A stretch of DNA of 64,000 bases, from assembly GCF_003048775.2 (NCBI RefSeq), contig NZ_CP049272.1, positions 496,001 to 560,000 on the forward strand, in the 5' to 3' direction. This stretch comes from Campylobacter concisus (GTDB lineage Bacteria > Campylobacterota > Campylobacteria > Campylobacterales > Campylobacteraceae). Made by a program: the position numbers and the translations under genes. Shown piece by piece: positions 56,845-64,000 of this stretch. Position 1 is the stretch's first letter. Each line of letters opens with the position of its first letter. The notes below the pieces were generated by a model. It ran no database searches, was not told the origin of the DNA, and worked only from the letters and a program-made list of their open reading frames with translations.

Positions 56845-57556
56845 TTTCTTCCTCCATAGCTTTTATCTTTCTCACTCGGTTTTTTTGTCTTCTTATGGCC
56901 TCAGATCTTGAAACTCCGTCCAAAGTCTTTTTGTTTTTGCCTTGATTTATAGGACGCGGCGCGCTTAAAACTACGCGCTCAAACTCTATAAATCCTTGCA
57001 AAAGCACTGCGACGTCTTTATAAATTTCGCTGCTTTCGTGGTTAAAAAGATCATTTATAAACTCGTCGATGTTTTGGTTTATGATCTCTTTAAAAAGCTG
57101 CTCCTCAAGCTCGCCGTATAGCTCCAGCTCGCTCTCTCGCGCGATAAATTCGCTCATTAGCGCAAACACGAAACCCACGTTGTCTTCGTTTTCTTTAAAT
57201 TTAGCCTCGTCGCGCCTAATGTCTGTGCGGGCTAAAATTTTACGCACTTTTGCGCAGGCGTGTCCGACCTCGTAGCCCTCGTCGTAGTAGGACAGCGAGT
57301 TTCTAAGCGGACTTGGCAGAGCGTGGAAAATTTCATCGAATTCATCCGCTAAATTTTGCGAATTTTTTTCATCGAATTTTACCTGAATGCGCATTATCGC
57401 GGCGGCCGATTCTTCGTTTAGAGCGTGCGCCGAGGCAAGGCCTAGCATCGCATTTACGCCGCTAAATCTATCAGCACCTTGGCTAAAAACGAAAAAACGC
57501 GAAAATAGCGAGTAGTAAAGCCCACGTCCCGCCGCAAATTCGCCCTTGCTAGTCAT
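56831..57556 (-). CDS. TorD-family chaperone for formate dehydrogenase
   Basis: 241 residues, all helical. N-terminal GRGLYYSLFSRFF, a central EFDEIFHALPSPLRNSLSYYDEGYEVGHAC, then ENEDNVGFVFALMSEFI in place of the usual D-H-x-x-x-x-L-x-F-M, and a basic C-terminal tail. TorD proteins bind TAT signals and help load the Mo/W cofactor. First gene of the fdh operon, overlapping the small TAT gene by 14 bp. GGAAGGCG precedes the ATG at 57556. Confidence 0.88.
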   Translation of the reverse strand: MTSKGEFAAGRGLYYSLFSRFFVFSQGADRFSGVNAMLGLASAHALNEESAAAIMRIQVKFDEKNSQNLADEFDEIFHALPSPLRNSLSYYDEGYEVGHACAKVRKILARTDIRRDEAKFKENEDNVGFVFALMSEFIARESELELYGELEEQLFKEIINQNIDEFINDLFNHESSEIYKDVAVLLQGFIEFERVVLSAPRPINQGKNKKTLDGVSRSEAIRRQKNRVRKIKAMEEENAKK

Positions 57557-57856
57557 CGCCTTCCTTTATCATTTTTGTCTATTTTTTGAGATTTTTCTCG
57601 ATTGTGAAACTATACTACTTTTTGGCTTATTTCTTATACTTAAAAAAAAATAAATCAAAAAAATTAATATATGCTTAAATATGCCTTAGTTGCATATTGC
57701 TTACGGCGAATTTTAGGAGATAAAATAAATATGAAATTTCAGCATATATATTGCATTTACGCTTCATTTTGATATTTACTTTTAACTAGGCTCTTTTAAC
57801 GGGCGTTAAACGAGTCTAAATTTAAAATTTGAAGCAAAATTTGCAAAATTTGAGGC
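57557..57856. promoter_or_regulatory. fdh operon upstream region with repeated GCATAT words
   Basis: 300 AT-rich bases between the divergently spaced fdh operon and the end of tupC, without a gene. ATATGC occurs at 57669-57674 and 57679-57684 (one helical turn apart), and its complement GCATAT at 57692-57697 and 57742-57747. TTGCATATTGCTTA (57690-57703) matches a word upstream of fdhF at 13 of 14 bases. TATAGT-like -10 boxes reading leftward are present near 57610. An operator for a Mo/W or formate regulator is plausible. Confidence 0.45.
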
Positions 57857-58810
57857 TCATTCAAGCCCCAAAAACGCTCCTTCGTCAAATTTAAAATAAA
57901 TCCTCTCGCCGACATTAAAATTTTGCGAATTAGGCGCCAGGGTTTTTATCAAAAAGTCGCCGATTTTGATTTTTACCAAAAGATCTTTGCCAAGATAGAG
58001 CGAAACCGAGTGCAAGATGCCGCCTAAGTAGCCTTCTATCGGCGTTTTGCTTAGCGTTATTTTACTTGGATTTACGGCGATTTTTACGGCATTACGTAAA
58101 TTTTGCGGCAAATTTACGTTCGCGTTTTCGTCAAATTTTAAAACCCCGCCATGCGCGTCAAAAATATTTTTGTACTCAAATTCGCACACGCGGCCCTTGT
58201 GTAAAAAGATGTTTTCTTCGGCGACCGCGCTTAGCCATTTGTCGTCGTGGCTAGCGATCACAAAGCCGCAGCCGTATCTTTGCCGCATATAAAGCACCGC
58301 CTTGCCGAAAAGCTTTGAGGTGCCCACGTCCACGCTATTTGTCGGCTCGTCGAGTAGATAAAGCCGCGATCTAAGCGCCAAATTTAACGCAAAGCTAACG
58401 CGCTGCGTCTGCCCCGAGCTTAGCTCAAAGTGGCGCTTGCTTAAAAAGCTCTCGTCAAGATCGACCAAATTTAACGCCTCGCTCGCTCGCTCGTCAAATT
58501 CTCCCAGTACTCCGCGGCTTTTTAAAACGGCTCTAAAATTTTCCCTCACGGAGCGTTTTAAAAGCGCGGGCTCTGGCAACAAAACGCTAACGTCGCGCAG
58601 TAAATTTAGACTCGGCGCGCTGCTTCCCCACAGCCGCACCTCGCCGCTAGTGGGCTTTTGTAAAAACGACATTACTCGCATTAGCGTGCTTTTGCCGCTA
58701 CCGTTGCTGCCAGTTAGCGCGGTGATTTTGGTGACGTCGATATCAAGGCGCGGGATGTTTAAAATCTCGCTCGCGCCGTAGTTTAGGCGTAAATTTCTAA
58801 CGTTTATCAC
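57857..58810 (-). CDS. tupC: Tungstate ABC transporter ATP-binding protein
   Basis: 317 residues. Walker A GSNGSGKSTL near residue 36, signature LSSGQTQRVSFALNL, Walker B LYLLDEPTNSVD and an H-loop in ASHDDKWL. The extra C-terminal ~90 residues resemble an oxyanion-sensing TOBE-like domain, as in Mo/W importers. It powers uptake of tungstate (or molybdate) for the dehydrogenase cofactor. It lies about 90 bp after tupB on the same strand. Confidence 0.9.
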   Translation of the reverse strand: MINVRNLRLNYGASEILNIPRLDIDVTKITALTGSNGSGKSTLMRVMSFLQKPTSGEVRLWGSSAPSLNLLRDVSVLLPEPALLKRSVRENFRAVLKSRGVLGEFDERASEALNLVDLDESFLSKRHFELSSGQTQRVSFALNLALRSRLYLLDEPTNSVDVGTSKLFGKAVLYMRQRYGCGFVIASHDDKWLSAVAEENIFLHKGRVCEFEYKNIFDAHGGVLKFDENANVNLPQNLRNAVKIAVNPSKITLSKTPIEGYLGGILHSVSLYLGKDLLVKIKIGDFLIKTLAPNSQNFNVGERIYFKFDEGAFLGLE

Positions 58811-58903
58811 TTTGCGCCTTTCTCGTTAAATTTACGAAAAGACTCAAGTTTGACGCGCCTAGCGCGCTTTTTGCGAGCGTAAATTTTTCAAATTTGTCAA
58901 ATT

Positions 58904-59596
58904 TCATCGGTCAAGCCTTTTTAGCGCGTGTATCGCCAAATTTACGGCAAACGCGATAAAGATGAGCACCAAAGCCAGCGCGATACCCATGGCAAACTCG
59001 CCTTTGTTCGTCTCCAGCGATACTGCAGTCGTGATCGTGCGGGTAAAATATTTGATATTTCCGCCGATCATCATCGCCACGCCGACCTCGGCCACGATAC
59101 GCCCGTACGCCGTCGCTACGACCACCATCAGAGCATACCTTAGCTCGTAAAGCACGCAGCCCACTAGCCTTAGCGGGCTCAGGCGTAAATTTAGGATGGT
59201 TAGATAGTGCTTTTTGTCCATATTTTCCACGACGCTAGCGCTTAGCGAGATGATGATAGGTAGTGCTAGCACAAACTGCCCCAGCATCACGGCCTTTAGC
59301 GTAAAAAGCAGCCCAAACTCGCCAAACGGGCCGTTTCGCGTGATAAACGCGTATAAAATAAGCCCGATCGCAACTGTCGGCATCGCAAGCGCCGTATCGC
59401 TAAGCAATCGTAATACTCGCCGTCCGCGAAAATCGTAAAATCCCAGCGTAAATCCAAGCGGAAAGCCGACTAAAATCGCAAAAAATATCGAGACGCTCGA
59501 AGTGTAAAGCGTCGCCCTGATCGCCGAATACGTCTCCTCGTCGCCGCTAAAAAGCAGCCTAAAGGCCTCCAAAAATCCGTTTAATAAAAAATCCAA
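58904..59596 (-). CDS. tupB: Tungstate ABC transporter permease
   Basis: 230 residues from a TTG start with GGAG nine bases upstream. Five to six membrane helices; the ABC permease EAA-like loop (LTILNLRLSPLRLVGCVLYELRYALMV, then AYGRIVAEVGVAMMIGGN). The alternative, a molybdate/phosphate-type permease, is less likely given the neighbouring TupA. Divergent from tupA across 72 bases. Confidence 0.9.
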   Translation of the reverse strand: MDFLLNGFLEAFRLLFSGDEETYSAIRATLYTSSVSIFFAILVGFPLGFTLGFYDFRGRRVLRLLSDTALAMPTVAIGLILYAFITRNGPFGEFGLLFTLKAVMLGQFVLALPIIISLSASVVENMDKKHYLTILNLRLSPLRLVGCVLYELRYALMVVVATAYGRIVAEVGVAMMIGGNIKYFTRTITTAVSLETNKGEFAMGIALALVLIFIAFAVNLAIHALKRLDR

Positions 59597-59634
59597 ATAT
59601 TCTTTCTCCGCATATTTCTAAGGTTAATTTAATG

Positions 59635-59647
59635 TGCTATAATAGCA
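59635..59647 (+). promoter_or_regulatory. tupA -10 box inside a perfect palindrome
   Basis: TGCTAT-A-ATAGCA is a 13-base palindrome that contains a perfect TATAAT (59638-59643), 25 bases before the tupA ATG. A repressor bound there would block the promoter. A GCATAT word lies close by at 59610-59615. ModE control is a guess; the site is not the E. coli ModE consensus. Confidence 0.5.
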
Positions 59648-59668
59648 TACTTTTAAAAAAGGAGAAAA

Positions 59669-60487
59669 ATGAAAAAAGTAATATTAGGCTCGCTAATCGC
59701 GAGCGTTTTGGCGTTTGCGGGCGATAGCGAACTCATCATGGCTACCACCACCAGCACCGATAACACGGGGCTACTAGACGCGATCTACCCTGTGTATAAG
59801 GCAAAAACCGGCGTCGATATCAAATGGACCGCCGTAGGCACGGGCGCTGCTTTAAAACTTGGCGAAAACTGCGATGCGGACATACTTTTCGTGCATTCGC
59901 CAAAAGTTGAGAAAGAATTCGTAGAAAAAGGCTTTGGCGTCGAGAGAAAAGCCGTAATGTACAATGATTTCGTCGTTATCGCCGATAAATCTATCGCCGA
60001 TAAATTTAAAGGCAAAGACATAAAAGAGAGCTTTGAGCTGATCAAAAAAGAGAATATCAAATTTTTCTCTCGCGGCGATAAATCAGGCACTGACAACAAA
60101 GAAAAAGGTATCTGGAAAAAAATCATCGGCGAAGTGCCTGAAAAAGACGGCTGGTATATGCAAACCGGCCAAGGCATGCTAGCTACCATCAACGCTGCAG
60201 CCGAGCAAAAGGGCGTGACGTTCACCGACCGCGGCACCTACATCAAGTACGAGGACACCAAAAAAGGCGCGCCTGAGATGGTCATCATCAACGAGGGCGA
60301 CAACGACCTAAAGAACTTCTACTCGCTAATCGCGGTAAATCCGAAGCACTGCGCTAAGGCCGACATCGAAAACGCAAATAAATTTATAGAGTGGGCGACG
60401 AGCGAAGAGGGTCAGAAATTTATCGGCGACTTTAAGCTGCTAGATAAGCCGCTTTTCACGCCTGACGCGAATACTCGCAAAAACTAA
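59669..60487 (+). CDS. tupA: Tungstate-binding periplasmic protein
   Basis: 272 residues. Cleavable signal peptide (residues 1-18, MKKVILGSLIASVLAFAG), then the oxyanion motif TTTSTDNTGLLD and VGTGAALKLGENCDADILFVHSP typical of TupA. RGDKSGTDNKEKGIWK forms a second ligand loop. It captures tungstate for TupBC. GGAG precedes the ATG. Gene order and divergent layout match C. jejuni tupA/tupBC, whose TupA prefers tungstate; specificity here is inferred. Confidence 0.93.
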   Translation: MKKVILGSLIASVLAFAGDSELIMATTTSTDNTGLLDAIYPVYKAKTGVDIKWTAVGTGAALKLGENCDADILFVHSPKVEKEFVEKGFGVERKAVMYNDFVVIADKSIADKFKGKDIKESFELIKKENIKFFSRGDKSGTDNKEKGIWKKIIGEVPEKDGWYMQTGQGMLATINAAAEQKGVTFTDRGTYIKYEDTKKGAPEMVIINEGDNDLKNFYSLIAVNPKHCAKADIENANKFIEWATSEEGQKFIGDFKLLDKPLFTPDANTRKN

Positions 60488-60540
60488 TTTTATTTACGCG
60501 CAAATTTGAGTCGAATTTATGGCTTAAATTTGCGTGATTC

Positions 60541-60563
60541 GGGCGCGCTTTGCGCCCTTTTTT
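60541..60563 (+). terminator. Rho-independent terminator of tupA
   Basis: GGGCGC-GCTTT-GCGCCC followed by TTTTTT, 53 bases after the stop. Confidence 0.88.
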
Positions 60564-60587
60564 ATAAATCAAAATCTATTTTACCTC

Positions 60588-61769
60588 TTATTCAAATTTA
60601 AACTCACCGACGTTATTTTTAAATATTTCAAAACACTTATTACTAACCACCTTGTCTTTAGTATATGCTTGATATAATTTTAGTAATTCTAAAGTCGTTA
60701 TTATTAATATACCTTCACTTTTTGCATAGCTTATTTGATTGGCATGTATCGGCTCCCTTTTGCCAGGCTCTATGTCGCGTTGAGGGTTAACTATTAGCAG
60801 GCCTTTTACATTGCCAGGAGACTTGGTATCGTCTTCGGCTATTAAATCAGTTACATGTTTCTTGCACTGTGCTATATTGCTATTTTTGACGTTTGTATTT
60901 ATTCCCTTTATCTCTACCATAAAGTTAACATCTTCAAATTCGAATCTAAAATCTTCTTTTTTCACATCTGTAAAATGACTGTCTTTTTGCTTGAAAATAT
61001 CTACTAAAATTTCCTTCACTACACCAACTAGCTCATCTCCTGTTGAATATAGGATTGATTTAAATCTATTATTTTTAGATATTTCTTTTTCTAATACATC
61101 AAGTTGTTTTAATATTTCATCTTTTTCACTCAAATAACTTATATTACTAAAATGCTCTATATTGTTTATCCATTCCGGAGCTACAGACTTCTGATATTTA
61201 GACAATATAAAATAAAGAACCGCGCGAGCCGCATTATTGTCTTTTATGTCTAGTGTTGTTATATATACGCCATTAATCTCCAATATAACATTTTTTCCGC
61301 CGTTTGATTTTTTTAACGATCTGTGTATAGACTCATCAAAAACAAAATCAGATAAGAATGTGTAATCATCTATTTTAGTTACACTTCTTTCATATCTGAT
61401 AGTTGGAAAATTACGTATCATTGGCGATAAAGAATCCGGAAAATATTGGATTATACTAGATATTTTTATATTGGAAATACTTATTGTCCAGCCATCGCCA
61501 CCAATTTCTTCTGTTGTTATATTTTGTGGCATTATTATCAAAGTATTACTTTTTTTAGTTTCCTTAAGTATTTCTGATAATAAGCTAGCAAATCCTTTAA
61601 TGTCCAAACATATACTTTTCCTTTTATCAGATTTCCAGAGCTTACCATCATTAAAATCTATTATATTAAAGTCAAATTCATCAAAACTTCTCGGCTCGCT
61701 TATTTTGCTTATACAAAAACTTTCATCTCTCAAAAAGCAAGTGCGTTTAGTTAGTATTTGAATCTTCAT
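60588..61769 (-). CDS. PD-(D/E)XK nuclease-like protein, AT-rich, function unknown
   Basis: 393 residues from the ATG at 61769, eight bases after GGAG; a TTG four codons earlier lies on that site. The C-terminal third looks like a restriction-endonuclease fold: helix with Glu246 (TGDELVGVVKEILVDIF), Asp280 in FEFED, then Glu286-x-Lys288 in MVEIKG, Gln301 in AQCKKHV, and a closing GLLIVNPQRD and SEGILIITTLELLKLY. A short coiled coil (~213-232) links it to an N-terminal part (1-200) I do not recognise. Markedly AT-rich between GC-rich neighbours, suggesting recent arrival. It could be a stand-alone defence nuclease; no partner gene is adjacent. Confidence 0.7.
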   Translation of the reverse strand: MKIQILTKRTCFLRDESFCISKISEPRSFDEFDFNIIDFNDGKLWKSDKRKSICLDIKGFASLLSEILKETKKSNTLIIMPQNITTEEIGGDGWTISISNIKISSIIQYFPDSLSPMIRNFPTIRYERSVTKIDDYTFLSDFVFDESIHRSLKKSNGGKNVILEINGVYITTLDIKDNNAARAVLYFILSKYQKSVAPEWINNIEHFSNISYLSEKDEILKQLDVLEKEISKNNRFKSILYSTGDELVGVVKEILVDIFKQKDSHFTDVKKEDFRFEFEDVNFMVEIKGINTNVKNSNIAQCKKHVTDLIAEDDTKSPGNVKGLLIVNPQRDIEPGKREPIHANQISYAKSEGILIITTLELLKLYQAYTKDKVVSNKCFEIFKNNVGEFKFE

Positions 61770-61839
61770 TTTATACTCCAAATAGTTTATATAATTTGTA
61801 TAAATTCCAATTTTTATATATTAAATTTTATTTTTTTGC

Positions 61840-63168
61840 TTAGAAAATTTTCCCGCCGAACATCTCGTACATCGCCTTTTCCTCGCCCCAAAGATCGCGG
61901 TGCTTTTTGATACAGGATTTTATCGCACCCACGAGATATAGCACGTCTTGCTCGGCGTGCGTGTAGTGCAGGCTCACGCGCACGAAGCCGGGCTTGGTTT
62001 CTGGCATGCAACCCTCCTTGATACCAAGCAGATCGTGAGCGTACGGGCCGGCACACATCACGCCCGCGCGCGTCTGGATACCAAAGTCATTGCTAAGGCT
62101 TGCGGCAAAATCATATGCCGAAACGCCGCGCACGTTAAAGGAAATTATCGGCAGTCGTGGCGCGCCCTTTGGAGCGTAGTTTATGACCTCGTCTATGCTT
62201 GCTAGCTCGCTCTCAAAAAGACGCGCAAGCTCGTCCTCGGCGCTTTTTATCCTCTCAAAACCTACCTCGTTTCGCAGCGCGTAGGCTAAATTTGCTCGCA
62301 TTAGCCCGATGATAGGCGGCGTACCGCCTTCTTCTAACTGCTCGGGGTTTTTCAAAAATACGTGTCCTTCGCGGCTAGCGTAGGCGACCGTCCCGCCTGC
62401 GGCAAACGTCGGCACGTCGCTGTTAAGCAGCTCCTTTTTGATCGCCAAAAGCCCGCAGCTAGCAGGCCCTCCTAGTAACTTATGCGGCGAGAGGAAAATC
62501 GCGTCGAAATAGTCGCAATCTAAATTCGCGTGCGAGCTCAGCGCCGCGCAGTCAAAGGCCACGATACCGCCCGCGGTCCTGATTAGTTTGCTGATTTTTT
62601 TATAATCGCTGATGACGCCCGTTACGTTTGAGGCGGCGCTAAACGAGCCGATGATGCGGCGTCCCGCGTTAATCTTCAAGATGCGCTCGAGTGCTAGCAT
62701 ATCTATCTCGTCGGACTCGCTAAGCGGCACTCGCAGGTAGTCGCAAAGCCCCTCGCGGAAGCTAAGCTCGTTTGAGTGGTGTTCGTACGGCGAAACGAGC
62801 ACGAGCGGAGGCTGCGCGGCGCGTAAATTTGCCTCGCCGATCGCGCTTCTGGTTGCAGGCGGCAGGTAGATGCCAAGCAGCTCCTGAAATTTCTTGATCG
62901 CTGCCGTCGCACCCTGCCCACAGGCGATGAGATAAAACCGCTCGTCAAGGCCTAGCAGCTTTTTTAGGCTCTCGCGCGCACCCTCGTAGCGCCGCTGCGT
63001 GATGATGGCGCTCGAGCTACTGTCGGAGTGTGTGTTGGCGTAGGTTTTGAGAACATCTGCTATCTCGCGCTCTACGGGCTCATAAGCAAGCCCGGAAGCC
63101 GCGAAATCAAAATAATGCACGCCCGGTTTTAGGATGATATTTTTTCTTATTTCGTCTAAATTTGCCAT
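61840..63168 (-). CDS. Class V aminotransferase / cysteine desulfurase-like PLP enzyme
   Basis: 442 residues, PLP-dependent fold type I. The PLP lysine is in LSPHKLLGGPASCGLL, a His in YEHHSNEL, and a desulfurase-type cysteine in TRAGVMCAGPYAHDLLG, matching the R-x-G-x-x-C-A loop of SufS/CsdA-type enzymes. It could free sulfur or selenium from cysteine or selenocysteine, and sulfur is needed by formate dehydrogenase cofactors. Placement among selenoprotein and Mo/W genes supports that idea but does not prove it. GC-rich like the fdh genes. Confidence 0.8.
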   Translation of the reverse strand: MANLDEIRKNIILKPGVHYFDFAASGLAYEPVEREIADVLKTYANTHSDSSSSAIITQRRYEGARESLKKLLGLDERFYLIACGQGATAAIKKFQELLGIYLPPATRSAIGEANLRAAQPPLVLVSPYEHHSNELSFREGLCDYLRVPLSESDEIDMLALERILKINAGRRIIGSFSAASNVTGVISDYKKISKLIRTAGGIVAFDCAALSSHANLDCDYFDAIFLSPHKLLGGPASCGLLAIKKELLNSDVPTFAAGGTVAYASREGHVFLKNPEQLEEGGTPPIIGLMRANLAYALRNEVGFERIKSAEDELARLFESELASIDEVINYAPKGAPRLPIISFNVRGVSAYDFAASLSNDFGIQTRAGVMCAGPYAHDLLGIKEGCMPETKPGFVRVSLHYTHAEQDVLYLVGAIKSCIKKHRDLWGEEKAMYEMFGGKIF

Positions 63169-63351
63169 TTTTTACTCTTTAAATTTGATACAGTAATTAT
63201 AGTAAATTTTCGCAAATTTCGGGCTTTTGCTGTAGAAATGATTTAGTAAATTTGGAGGTTAAATTTGAACAAGCTAAATTTAACCGCAAAGCGGCAAATT
63301 TAACTTGATAAAGCACAGAAGCGCGAGCCACAGAGGCTCACGACCATTTTA

Positions 63352-63540
63352 TTATTTGTTTATAAAATTTTTCTCTAGCCACTCGATGGCTTTTGCCTCG
63401 GTTTCGAAGCGTCCGCTTTTAGCGACCTGATTTTGCCCCTCGTAGAAGCGAATCCTGATACCGTCTTGGACGCTATCTACCTTTATTCTAGTGATCTTGT
63501 CTTTGTTTAGATAGACCCTATTGTTTAGTTTTACGTACAT
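63352..63540 (-). CDS. Small conserved-looking protein beside modE
   Basis: 62 residues. The ATG at 63540 overlaps the modE stop by 10 bp, so the two are translationally coupled. It is a beta-rich strand pattern (YVKLNNRVYLNKDKITRIKV, then IRIRFYEGQ) followed by a C-terminal helix (ETEAKAIEWLEKNFI). No family recognised. Position suggests a partner of the ModE-like regulator. A weak hairpin GAGCC-TCTGT-GGCTC lies downstream on this strand. Confidence 0.65.
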   Translation of the reverse strand: MYVKLNNRVYLNKDKITRIKVDSVQDGIRIRFYEGQNQVAKSGRFETEAKAIEWLEKNFINK

Positions 63541-63944
63541 TTTTTCTCCCTTAAATTGATTTTTTTATCTTTTTTGTCGTCTTTAGTTGCGTCATTTTTT
63601 TCGCCGTCTTTTTTCAAGAACAACTCCTTAAAGCGCTTATCCGCAAAATCCTCGATGTCGTTTTGAAGCTGCCTATAGGCGTTTATGAGCTCATGCGCGC
63701 GCTCGTTTAGCGTCGTACCGGCATTTTCGCCGCCGCCTTGTCTAGTCGTAAAAAGCTCCTCTTTTAGATTTTTTTGCAAAATTTGCAGATGAGTCCAGCA
63801 TTTTTTATAGTTCATTCTTAGGATTTCGGCGGCCTTTGAGATCGAGCCGACCTCGGCGATGACGTCTAGGACTTCGGTTTTGCCCTTACCGAATATCAGC
63901 TCGCCCTCGTCGTTTTCTATCCAAGTTTTGGTTTTTACTCTCAT
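63531..63944 (-). CDS. modE: ModE-like molybdate/tungstate regulator, DNA-binding domain only
   Basis: 137 residues. The winged helix-turn-helix of ModE/LysR type: GKTEVLDVIAEVGSISKAAEILRMNYKKCWTHLQIL, then TTRQGGGENAGTTLNERA (the wing). The TOBE/Mop oxyanion domains of E. coli ModE are absent; the C-terminus is a charged tail (KKDGEKNDATKDDKKDKK). It likely controls tup or fdh genes; how it would sense metal without a Mop domain is open. AAGGAAA precedes the ATG at 63944. Confidence 0.85.
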   Translation of the reverse strand: MRVKTKTWIENDEGELIFGKGKTEVLDVIAEVGSISKAAEILRMNYKKCWTHLQILQKNLKEELFTTRQGGGENAGTTLNERAHELINAYRQLQNDIEDFADKRFKELFLKKDGEKNDATKDDKKDKKINLREKKCT

Positions 63945-64000
63945 CTTTTTTCCTTTCTTCTCCTTAAAACACCTCAGCTGGCAGTATTTTACGTCGATTT

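Noticed and set aside
63254..63303. Short leader peptide (TTG start, about 12 residues) after GGAGG, with an inverted repeat GGTTAAATTT/AAATTTAACC
   Set aside because: The words AAATTTAA and TAAATTT are very common in this genome, and nothing downstream on the plus strand would be controlled.

Overview
The window looks like a chromosomal segment of a Campylobacter, most likely from the C. concisus group. The support is gene content and order: atpE, then SNF symporters, pycB and pckA; the run pheS-pheT-aroA-ispH-rpsA-serA; aroQ-folK-flhF-flhG-fliA-fliM-fliY beside sppA; and divergent tupA/tupBC. As I recall, all of these match C. jejuni neighbourhoods. The left part is AT-rich with many TTG/GTG starts and 1-4 base overlaps between genes. 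The species is an inference.

Layout. 0-4.6 kb: end of fhs, a lipoprotein, ribD, a ferritin-like/VIT1 fusion, tRNA-Leu and atpE. 4.8-10.7 kb: three tandem sodium symporters of the SNF family, then a TRAP membrane pair (DctQ, DctM) with no binding protein. 10.8-17.3 kb: pycB and pckA (C3/C4 carboxylation), a dicarboxylate symporter, a cyclophilin and YebC. 17.4-20.9 kb: a tight GNAT, copper chaperone, copper ATPase, TorD-like unit. 21-36.9 kb: argH, a cytoplasmic chemoreceptor, HIT protein, the pheS to serA run, efp, a SelW-like selenoprotein that ordinary gene calling would miss, a DJ-1 protein, an RNA-binding protein and a GluQ-like synthetase. 37-48 kb: sppA, aminofutalosine deaminase, aroQ, pepP, folK and the flagellar regulatory/switch genes, then a LOG protein, mnmA and tRNA-Asn.

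Directly after tRNA-Asn is a small mobile remnant (48.2-50.5 kb) with a small DNA-binding-type protein and a MobV-like relaxase, but no integrase. From 50.7 kb to the end the base composition is visibly more GC-rich. This part holds two convergent selenocysteine formate dehydrogenases: cytosolic FdhF on the plus strand, and a TAT-exported FdhA with FdhB, a small TAT protein and a TorD chaperone on the minus strand. It also holds the TupABC tungstate transporter, a ModE-like regulator with a small overlapping partner, and a cysteine-desulfurase-like PLP enzyme. These would work together: tungstate or molybdate uptake and sensing, chaperones and possibly sulfur/selenium handling all serve the formate dehydrogenases.

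An AT-rich gene for a PD-(D/E)XK nuclease-like protein of unknown role (60.6-61.8 kb) interrupts this GC-rich block. It is the best candidate here for an undescribed, possibly defence-related, gene. Three UGA codons in the window are best read as selenocysteine. Each is followed by a 5-bp hairpin with a 5-nt loop, 13-16 nt downstream.
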